From: Micropterix aruncella
Lineage: Eukaryota > Arthropoda > Insecta > Lepidoptera > Micropterigidae
DNA: 64,000 nucleotides
Assembly: GCA_944548615.1 (NCBI GenBank)
Contig: OX155952.1
Location: 25,059,224-25,123,223, forward strand
Direction of reading: 5' to 3'
Below the pieces are notes generated by a model that searched no databases, was not told where the DNA came from, and was given only the letters and a program-made list of their open reading frames with translations. Position numbers and translations under genes: made by a program. This document shows positions 22,701-29,400 of this stretch, in pieces. Each line of letters begins with the position of its first letter. Within the stretch, counting starts at the first letter, position 1.

Positions 22701-23559
22701 ACGGCCTCTACCTGATGTTAGCAATATTTCAGTTTGAGTTTATCGCGGACCATGGTGTCTTTTGTCCGTCTTTTATGCGGGATCGGGTGGTTACCGGGTC
22801 ATTTCAAGAGTAGCTGACATCAGGTCCCCAAGCACCCCGCTTGCTTACGAAACGTTAAAGATCATTTCCAGACCGGTTATTCGCCAGAGTGCGGTCGAGT
22901 GAGTTGAGCCGACCAGTGTTGGGCAAAATTTAGTCTACTAACGATTGACGATTGAATACGTTGATTAGTTTCAATGGTTAGTCGCCGATTGACGATTAAA
23001 CGTTTGCGATTGATATTCTCGACAGCGGTCAACTTCAGTTTTGCATTTTTCGACGGTCGTTGCGACGCAACGGCAAACGAGAACCCGAATGCGACCATAT
23101 TTTGGCACTATGATAGTGCATATAATCCGATGGCAGATAAACTACACCAACCAAACTCTATCAACATCATTATCCGCTATCACAGGTAGGTTTATTCGTA
23201 GGGATTCGTAGGGTTTTTTAACAATATGATGATAGTACATATTAATAGAATACCTCCGAGTGACCGGCCGCGATTCGATCACAGCTTTTTTCTCCAATTC
23301 CGAAGCCATCTTCCCCACAAGGGAAGGAGCCACGAGCGGCACATTATTCAGTATGTCCCCCAGGATAGGCCGCCTTCCCTGCGATGGTTGTATCGACGTT
23401 TTACCAGGAACGCCCTTGTATCGAACGCTCTGATTCTCTTGAGATTGAGAATAATTCTGAAAAGGAGACATCGCGACATCAAAACAATCAAAATGGCCTC
23501 ACCGATGTTCGAAAAAGCAAACGTACCGTTCTGAGGGTTTGCCGTGTGCGCAGATCCAT
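7727..23559 (-). CDS. CycB: G2/mitotic-specific cyclin B
   Basis: Seven coding exons on the minus strand: 23527-23559, 23254-23456, 21644-21779, 14520-14918, 10829-10951, 10528-10748 and 7727-8141. All have GT/AG borders and matching phases, giving 509 residues, close to insect cyclin B length. Exon 1 starts [12 protein letters not shown] destruction box RPILGDILN (about residues 40-48) and a KEN box (SKENIQP, about 131-133) mark it for APC/C degradation. The cyclin box starts in exon 5 with [13 protein letters not shown] and continues in exon 6 with [12 protein letters not shown], keeping the Lys and Glu that contact CDK1. Exons 6-7 hold PIPLHFLRR and [15 protein letters not shown], typical of cyclin B rather than A. 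The protein activates CDK1 at mitotic entry. The gene spans 15.8 kb because introns 3, 4 and 6 are filled with transposons, including a complete hAT element. Confidence 0.95.
8414..8486. repeat. Hairpin-type MITE
   Basis: Arms of about 33 bp, from GCGCTATCTAGTGGTAGG to CCACCGCCAGATGGCGC, match with a few substitutions around a short loop and include an almost exact TAAAATATC core. It lies in cyclin B intron 6. It is probably a minimal MITE made of two terminal repeats. A small-RNA precursor is not supported by anything else. Confidence 0.65.
8690..8830. repeat. Repeat E, uninterrupted copy
   Basis: The block GCGTTGTGTAGTTAAACAAA...AAACACCTGGTCAATGG recurs at 10055-10445, where it is split by a TTAA MITE. 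This copy serves as a natural empty-site comparison. Confidence 0.75.
8847..9476 (+). mobile_element. LINE 3' relic with (ATTGT)n tail
   Basis: The frame 8847-9110 reads [35 protein letters not shown] and [10 protein letters not shown]. This is the common C-terminal signature H...TR.K.NL...L.KV..S....FYN.IP...K....FKK of CR1/RTE/I-like reverse transcriptases. About 340 bp of AT-rich 3' UTR follows and ends in a five-base tail at 9451-9476. It is 5'-truncated and lies in cyclin B intron 6. Confidence 0.7.
9505..10052 (-). mobile_element. Family C retrotransposon, copy b, split by a MITE
   Basis: The 3' UTR (CATGGAATTCACCGACC and the GGGGGGTGAGCAGTGG block) and the terminal coding part match copy a in reverse orientation. 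The run GATCTTTAAAGAGGTG of the element is interrupted at TTAA by the MITE at 9778-10024, after which the element resumes at GAGGTGAAATAGAGATTTAGC. The piece before the MITE has also duplicated an AGAGTTGATTTAT segment. Confidence 0.75.
9778..10024. mobile_element. TTAA-flanked MITE inserted in family C copy b
   Basis: The 247-bp insert begins TTAACCCGGTAACTCC and ends GAGGAGGGGTTAA. It interrupts a retrotransposon segment that is continuous in the other copies, so the borders are supported by an internal empty-site comparison. It is non-coding. Confidence 0.75.
10055..10445. repeat. Repeat E, copy split by a family A MITE
   Basis: The flanks match 8690-8830. The split point is the TTAA that borders the family A MITE at 10130-10382. 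Confidence 0.75.
10130..10382 (-). mobile_element. TTAA-flanked MITE family A, reverse copy
   Basis: It starts TTAACCCCTAGAGCCCC and ends GGCCTGAAGGGTTAA, the reverse complement of the 793-1052 copy, and shares the GGCCGATATCGGC palindrome. The uninterrupted repeat E at 8690-8830 shows the pre-insertion site. Confidence 0.8.
11058..11700 (-). mobile_element. Family C retrotransposon, copy c
   Basis: The reverse-orientation 3' UTR is followed by coding sequence [16 protein letters not shown] and [13 protein letters not shown], with several frame breaks. It lies in cyclin B intron 4. It retains the leucine codon that is a stop in copy a. Its 3' edge abuts an (AAAAT)n tract at about 11047-11071, probably the element's own tail. 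Confidence 0.75.
11701..12594. other. Cyclin B intron 4, AT-rich, no gene
   Basis: A TTAACCCTTTACGG motif near 11994 could be the edge of another TTAA element, but I could not find its partner. The rest is low-complexity AT-rich sequence. Confidence 0.35.
12595..12860 (-). pseudogene. LINE reverse transcriptase C-terminal relic
   Basis: The minus strand reads [26 protein letters not shown] and [10 protein letters not shown]. This matches the end of many insect LINE ORF2 proteins (T..G.RSF...AP...N.LP...FK..L..WL). It is a fragment in cyclin B intron 4 with no start or full domain. Confidence 0.6.
13186..13440. repeat. 120-bp tandem repeat array, locus 1
   Basis: The unit containing CATCGTATCATAGC recurs exactly 120 bp later (about 13243 and 13363), with a partial third unit upstream. 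It ends in an AACTATTAATTTATTT flank. The same unit and end flank occur at 55290-55578. Confidence 0.75.
14298..14485. mobile_element. hAT-type MITE near cyclin B exon 4
   Basis: It starts CAGTGTTTTTCAACC and ends GGCTGAAAATTACTG, the usual ends of a widespread hAT MITE type. The flanks GTCTATAT and ATCTATAT form a 7/8 matching 8-bp target duplication. A poly-C tract lies inside. It sits 34 bp from the donor of cyclin B exon 4, within intron 4. Confidence 0.8.
15340..15560 (-). pseudogene. Possible decayed serine-protease-like exon
   Basis: One minus-strand frame reads [13 protein letters not shown] then [10 protein letters not shown] and, further on, DPDIIQRVI. The spacing resembles the CGG-L...W-LTAAHC segment of trypsin-like proteases, but the catalytic His context is not kept (TPYC for TAAHC) and stops lie just upstream. 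A second frame is open for 70 codons (15367-15579) without resembling anything. It lies in cyclin B intron 3. Chance similarity is quite possible. Confidence 0.2.
15904..15982. repeat. Short hairpin repeat
   Basis: GGGAAAGAAAGATCAAGG is answered by CCTTGATCATTCTTTCCC about 45 bp later. It may be a minimal MITE. Confidence 0.5.
16118..16492. mobile_element. Small palindromic Penelope-like insertion
   Basis: The left arm (16118-16292) is the inverse of the right arm (16304-16492) around an 11-nt spacer. The arms consist only of the 3' end of the Penelope-like element found at 30223-32186 (GGACCCGACGTTTCGGTGACG, GCAAACCGCTGCCGCC). The right arm extends about 30 bp further (ATGTCAAACAACCGCG to TCTTCGATT). 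A 13-bp direct repeat CTAATAATCTTAT borders it (16105-16117, 16493-16505). The right arm lacks about 20 bp that the left arm keeps. There is no coding capacity beyond the last codons. Confidence 0.85.
16580..16831. mobile_element. TA-flanked MITE (pogo/Tc1-mariner type)
   Basis: Ends CAGTAGGCGCTCAGTAATCC and GGATTACCGAGCGCCCACTG form about 20-bp inverted repeats, bordered by TA on each side. It is non-coding. A related TAATCCG...CGGATTA fragment is at about 26910-26975. Confidence 0.8.
17154..17467. mobile_element. TTAA-flanked MITE (family F)
   Basis: TTAACCCTTGGAGTA at the left is matched by TACTCAAGGGGTTAA at the right. A direct repeat (ACCAGATCTGGTCGTATC) occurs twice near the right end. 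It is non-coding and lies in cyclin B intron 3. Confidence 0.75.
17617..17784 (-). other. Unidentified open segment interrupted by the hAT element
   Basis: Without the hAT insertion a minus-strand frame reads from about 21540 through 17784 to a stop near 17617, including [14 protein letters not shown] and [16 protein letters not shown] strong donor-like CTG|GTAAGG lies inside. I do not recognise it, its phase does not fit cyclin B exons 3 and 4, and it may be an old transposon piece. Confidence 0.25.
17785..21515 (+). mobile_element. Full-length hAT DNA transposon
   Basis: The element starts CAAGGCCGTAGCCAG and ends CTGGCTACGGCCTTG, 15-bp perfect inverted termini next to poly-G/poly-C runs. 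A perfect 8-bp target duplication GACACCAG lies at 17777-17784 and 21516-21523. It is 3731 bp long and contains a CpG-rich 5' region (about 18000-18300, likely its promoter), a 5' UTR intron with donor ATAG|GTAAGT (18320) and acceptor TTACAG (18936), and the transposase ORF. It is inserted in cyclin B intron 3 on the opposite strand to the gene. Confidence 0.95.
18955..21378 (+). pseudogene. hAT transposase (TTF-type zinc finger/DUF4371), one nonsense codon
   Basis: The ATG at 18955 ([11 protein letters not shown]) follows the acceptor of a 5' UTR intron. The frame is open to a TAA at 21376-21378 except for one TGA at 20272-20274, where a CGA arginine codon would continue the same frame. In order: a TTF-type zinc finger (CKYCVLFA ... 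[10 protein letters not shown]), a DUF4371 region, the first catalytic Asp context [10 protein letters not shown], the second Asp context [10 protein letters not shown], the [11 protein letters not shown] block just before the stop, [11 protein letters not shown] after it, and the C-terminal dimerisation region ([19 protein letters not shown]) with the expected Glu. The full product would be about 807 residues. It would bind the element's ends and excise and reinsert it, but as read it is truncated before the C-terminal catalytic Glu. Confidence 0.9.
22266..22483 (+). mobile_element. TTAA-flanked MITE (family G), copy 1
   Basis: TTAACCTCTCGAAAACC with CCTTCGCG and an AACTTTTTGGTCAATTTTG block opens the element; GGCGTCCGACAGGTTAA closes it. 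Other copies are at 30094-32307 (split by the Penelope insertion), 36642-36927, 44678-47533 (split by a foldback element) and a fragment at 37569-37645. A duplicated GCACTGTTGGCGCATAG motif lies near the right end. Confidence 0.8.
22484..23253. other. Cyclin B intron 2, no further gene
   Basis: A 28-bp segment containing GGCTGGATTTCTCCATCC is repeated in tandem at about 22618-22675. A CAGTGTTGGGCAAAA motif near 22914 resembles a hAT-type MITE end, but no partner was found. Confidence 0.4.
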
Positions 23560-24089
23560 TGTAAATCAGCCGCAGAAATCGAAGAAGGCCTCAAAATGTG
23601 CGGAGCAGCTGTTATTTCCCAAAAGTCTTTGAAAATGGAGCACGAAAACGAGCAAAGCCGACATCCACACGCAAATACACTCCAAAACTGAAAGCCAGTC
23701 AGCGATCAACGAACAATTCAAAAAAGTAACGCCTTTTTCCGTCTAATCGGTAAATGGTTGCCATACACATACATTTATTATCCAATATCTATGGTTGTCA
23801 TATCATTTTTACGAAAACAACAGCTGTTATTATCTATGGTTTAAAATGAAAAAACAACGGCCGACATTGTGTTGTGCCACCTTTTATCACCCTAGATGGT
23901 GCATTGATACAATGAGGTTTATTTATTTATTTATTAGTTTGAAATATTATTCAAGAGCATTACCGTCTGTAATGCTCTTGAATAATCCAACTCGCCTTTG
24001 AGATGTCAAGTGAGCCAATGGCTTCTATAGGCTCTGCGTGAATCATAGAGGGGAAGAGAAATAGAGAACGGGAGTGCGAAGGCGGGCTG
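23560..24089. other. Upstream flank of cyclin B
   Basis: This is the 5' UTR and promoter-side region of cyclin B on the minus strand. No clear TATA or initiator could be assigned. An inverted AAGAGCATTACCG/CTGTAATGCTCTT pair at about 23953-23980 forms a small hairpin. Confidence 0.35.
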
Positions 24090-24350
24090 TGAGTGAATGC
24101 GTTCACCGAATAGAAAGAGATAGGGGCATATGAGACTCCCTCTATCTTTGTCTAGTTGTGCATGCGCGTTTATCCATAGCATAGCAGACTTATGGCGTCC
24201 AAGCGTTGCCATGGTGATATATAAGCGTTTCCATAGTGATATATGTACGTGGCTCCGTGCATGCGCGACTAGAAAAGGATGGAGAGGGGTACTATATATG
24301 CTGCTGTCTCTTTCTATTCGGCTGACGCATATTCAGGCTGGTCACGCGAT
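24090..24350. mobile_element. Imperfectly palindromic MITE (family H), copy 1
   Basis: Outer segments GAATGCGTTCACCGAATAG and CTATTCGGCTGACGCATATTC are inverted, with an inner inverted pair ACTCCCTCTATC and a central GGCGTCCAAGCGTTGCCAT. The same arrangement occurs at about 39285-39515, with its middle in the opposite orientation. Confidence 0.6.
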
Positions 24351-26412
24351 CTAATTACTTTTATATATCTATAAAAATTACATTATTATATTATCAAAAT
24401 TAGAATCCTCACGTGTCATTTTACTTTATGTAGCATCGCCTCTTAATTTCGCCAATCCAATTTTTTATACTTAATTTTTTATCGTGGTTCCTAATACCAT
24501 TGATTTTAATAAAATCAATGCTAATACTATTTACAGTATTACATATTTATTCAGTTATTATAATTTGTTTCCACTATCGCCGAGGTTTTGATTGCCACTT
24601 CTACCAAACGCGCATGGCAGTGAGCTATTTAATGTGTTCGTCGATTGATTGGCTTGTGCAATTAAGATTTAATAATAAGAACATTAAGAATATTTATAAC
24701 GTAAATTCTTTATTTTTACCGTGCATGGTTATACGAGCTATGGATGTAAGGGTTTGGCTTTGTTCGCGAGCGAAGGAGTTTCGGAGAAGTCTAACCGGCC
24801 AATCTCTTTGTTTTTTGACAGATAGCGTGGGATTTATAACCCCCAAAATTTTAGGGTGCTGGGTATTGTTTCGCTACCGCCTCTACTCTGATAAAAGGTA
24901 GAGTCGCAATAACGTTTTATGAGAAACGCAATTTAGGCCATTTTGCGGGACCAACTACAATGAGTGTGAACCATTGCGGGACCAGAGAAACTGGCGCCAG
25001 CTACAAAAGTTGTCTCACAGGAAGTTTTCTCCCATTCTAAAGAATAAAATACTCACCCACTCGTAAAAGAACGGTAGAAAGTGCTAATTACGACTAACGT
25101 TAAAATATTATATTAATAATTTGGGCATCCATGGCATCCTTTTTTTACTTCGGAGATTTTGATTTTCGTGCTTGTTCGATATTAAATCGTTATTAATATC
25201 AATATGGACTTCAAACAATGTACATTTGTGTTCGTTTTATGTAACAATTAGTGTTTAAAATAAAGGTGGACTTTTAGTCTACAAAAATACGTATGTATTT
25301 GTTCAGCAGCTTGGGGAAAATAAACAAGAATATTAGACAAGAAAATAGACAAGAAAATTCCTTAATATATCCACATTATCGAACTGCAATAGATGTGAGT
25401 TCACGGAATTTAAATTTCGTAGTCAGTTATTGAATATAATTTTTGGTAACGGTACATTGTTAATTTGGAAGTGATTTACTGCTATCGAGACAAGGCAGAA
25501 ATCGAGACAATCGAAGAAATTGACTAGTATGTAGAATCTGACAGATATATAAAGTCTGTGGATCGAATTATAGATTTTAAAATGTATCTCTATTAAAATA
25601 AGTATTTAGCATGTATTAATGTTGAAGCTAGATATCATATTTTTAATAAAAAATATGGGATTGAAGAATTATTCATTTTTAAAATATACATTTCGGCTGA
25701 CGATAATATATCCATTCTCCTAAATACGAGAAATGTGTTGAATTTTTCGTTTTTGCATTAAAATAGCGGTTATAGCATCCAAAAACATAACACTAACTAA
25801 AGATTTTTGTACTATTTCTAGCCATTTCGCAAAGAAATAACCAAAACTATCTGATCTCAAACTAAATTTGCTGCTGTGAGACCTAACATTTTGGACAAGC
25901 AGTTCAAAACATCACGTTTGGGGTGCTAGTGTTTGGGTGTGCACGGTGGTCTACTATCTGGCAACGCTATCAGTGGCTCTGTGCTCTGATTTTGACGTTT
26001 GATATAACCTACTAATTTTTTTTGGTGGCTTTGAGCGTTGCCGTGGCGCTCGTTTAATTTTAAAAATAAAGCCGCGGAATACGCCAATTTTCTCTGGCGC
26101 ATTAACCCGCACTGAACAATCTTCGGCGCGTTGTGTTTACTGTCCTGGGCACACGAATGAAGCTTCTTTAAAATCGTAAACAGACAACACACATTGATCG
26201 GCTTGTAATTATATAGGTACCGCTATCACTTTTACTATTGCTCGTTCGGTAGTTTTTTTAGTTCAACGTACATTATTGTTTTTTGTATTTAAATTAAAGT
26301 CTATAAATACGCCGTTCATCAAGGACGAAGTTTCGGTCACGAGCTTGGTAACACCGACCCATTTATCAGTTTTTTTACCTAATTAAATTTACTGTGTTTC
26401 TGTTGACGTTTC
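24351..26412. other. Intergenic region between cyclin B and guanylate kinase
   Basis: Open frames such as 24500-24901 (133 codons, plus) and 25926-26192 (minus) resemble no family. The sequence is AT-rich until about 25950 and less so towards the guanylate kinase start, where promoter elements would be expected. None could be named with confidence. Confidence 0.4.
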
Positions 26413-29400
26413 ATGATTAGACGTTTTATTGCACGAGGCAAGTATGTCGCTTCTATTTTTTTATGAGTTTGAGATGGGTAATTTTTTTTTAAATTTTAGC
26501 TTTTTCCGCAATGGTTTACCATGGTCCTCGACCGCTGGTGCTCTGTGGGCCGTCTGGTTCCGGCAAGAGTACACTCCTGAAGCGCCTACTGGAGGAGTTT
26601 CCTGATAAATTTGGGTTTAGCGTGTCGCACACGACGAGAAATCCCCGCGCTGGCGAGAAAAACGGCGTTCACTATCATTTCACAAATAAGGACGATATGG
26701 AGGCAGCTATCGCCAGAGGAGAGTTCATCGAAAACGCCACGTTCAGTGGAAATACCTATGGAACGAGGTAAGTGATGAGAAGTGAGCAGATGATGTTGAA
26801 AGAACGGCTCCCCCGGCATAGGGATACACGAGAATAGCTTTCCGTGAAAGGGCGAGCTCCCACCCCAACACTAGAAGACTTCTGTTTACAGAGTAAAGAT
26901 TAAATAATAATAGGGTCTCTTTGTAATCCGACATATATTGGACCAGAGCATTGCCGGATTACTGCAAAACCACTAATAATGATGGATATACAGGGTGTTT
27001 GGCAGATAAACCAACACATTTTTTTGGTGGATCGGGGGGGTCCATTTGCTAGCTTTTACATATAGTCCTAAAAGCCACAGTAATTTTATTTTCGTTTTTT
27101 TTTTATTTTACCCAAAATTTTGCATTTAAGTCGTCATAACTTTTTTGTTTATGGTAGTATTAGCAGAAAATAACTTTTGTCTTATTCGGGAATGCATTGT
27201 TATTACATGCCTTGACTGATTTTTAAAAAATCGGTTTCATCATTAGAGTGGGTGTTCAGCCCTGACAAAGTATTATCTCTTATTTTAACCAAATACTGTT
27301 TTTTTTCTATTACATGTCACCTGTCATTGAAACAGCTATAAACTAAAGCTAAGTTCAAAATACTTTAAAATAAAGCCAAGTTCAAAATACCTTTTTTTAA
27401 AATTAATAATGAATTTAAAACTTGACAATTTTCATACATCTTCACATTTTTAAGACTTTGGAAGCGCATAAGTTATTTTCTTGAAACTATTTTCATCAAA
27501 CAATAATTTATTTGGAATAACAATACGTTGCAGAATACAACACACGTTATTTCGTTCTATTACTACCATAAACAAAAAAGTTATGTTTACTTACCTGCAA
27601 AATTTTGGGTAATAATGAAAAATAATGATTTTAAAAAAAACCGTGACAATTAGGACATAGCGTCCATAGGTGAAAGCTAGCAAATCCCTCAAAAAATTTG
27701 TGTAGGTTTTTCTTAAACACCCTCTAGATTAGTACATACACGCAATTAAAGTGTTAACATAAACTAAAACTACAGCAAAGAAACAAGTAAATATATTAAA
27801 AGGAATAAAAAACACAATAGCCATTACATAAAGTGATTTTTTTTATTTATAATTATTATTTTTACATTTTTATTATGAAATATTTATGGTTTATGTATTT
27901 ATCCATATAGATACATATATATATTTTCGGAACGTACTCAATCAGACTTTCATTTGACACGAAACACGCTATATTTATGTTAATTTATCGACATTTGGCG
28001 ATTTGTACATTAAGACAACTATTTACTTGATATTTTGACAGTTAAGGTACCCTATGACACTCGGTATGACATAGCGGTTTTAAAAACACTACATACTTCT
28101 AAATCGGTTCGAGCGTTTAGAATTTATAGTGGAATAAAGAAACGGATAACATACATAGATGAACCCTGAAAACATTACTGTCTTTTTTGTTGGACAGTCG
28201 TGTAAAAATAAATTTACAATACAATACTACTTTAGTTTTGTGTCAGTAGTCTACATTATTCAATTGATGTGTTTGAAAAAAACGCATTTTTATAGTCCGC
28301 GCACTACGGTGAAATTTTTGGACTTATTAGTCATTCGTTGTCTACGCAAGTCTCTTGCCGTCGTCGATCTGCAGAAAAATTTCCACAGTGCGCGGGGTTC
28401 TATATAACTTTATAGTATGGATAAAATCCATCCGGTGATGCACCACAACTAATCTGCAGCAATCCACGGAATTTAAATGCGGACCGTTTTTTCTTTCCGT
28501 TGTGTATGCGCTTTCATAAATAAAAAATAAAATACAAACGGTGCTGCTAGGAATTCACCGACCAGAGTCGGGCCTATCATAATACTATTATTACACTTCT
28601 GGGGGGTGAGCGGTGGATTCCGGACTAACGACCGGCTGTGGTAGGTTTAGGACAGCTGTCTTGCCACAAGTGAGCGTTTACCTTACCACCCATTCACTCC
28701 CCCTTCGAAGCCATAAAATTTGAGATGTGGAAATCGCAGTTTTAGATTTTTTTCTAGGAAAGAGTTGTTTTTTTTTCTGGAAAGACCAAGATCTTTGAAG
28801 AGGTGAAACAGATTTGACTGGCAGGCCACGAGCGCCAACTTCCACCGCGTGAAGGTGAACAGTGAAGCCGTTCCGGGTGATGGCATTTGCCAGATCATGG
28901 TATTTATTTAATTTGTACTCGTGGTCTTTTGGGATATCTGATTCCCATGGAACAGTTAATTCTACAATAAGGGCCACCTTCCGAGATAGAGAGTAAAGAG
29001 TTATATCTGGATGGAGGGTTATGCATCCGAGACTTTCAGGGAATTTATACTTCTTAGAGACATAATCGATCTCCAGAATCCAATCTGAAGCTTTCTCGAT
29101 TATTGAGAATGGTTTTGAGTTAAATGTTTTTTGCCTTTAGAGCCATCCCGCACAAACTGTATTAGGGGTTTGGAGGGTAATGTGAAACCCTTGTTAGCAC
29201 ACCTCGCGAATAACAGCGAGGACTTTGTCATGGCGGTAAGTGTACCGTCCTTGATCTAAGGCCACCTTGCAGCCAGCTAGAATATGTCTAGATGTGCAAG
29301 GGGTATTGCTACAAAGGGGACATGAACTATCCTCGGCATAGCTCTAACGAGCGAGGTTACTGGGGTCTGGAAGTGCATGCTGAAAGGCATTCAAATAAAA

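Noticed and set aside
24500..24901. 133-codon plus-strand open frame
   Set aside because: Low-complexity hydrophobic start, no family resemblance, no splice or promoter context, and located in AT-rich intergenic sequence.
26442..26499. GT donor at 26442 as the frame-preserving junction for the upstream ATG
   Set aside because: Joining 26441 to 26500 shifts the frame; only the GC donor at 26438 keeps the kinase frame.
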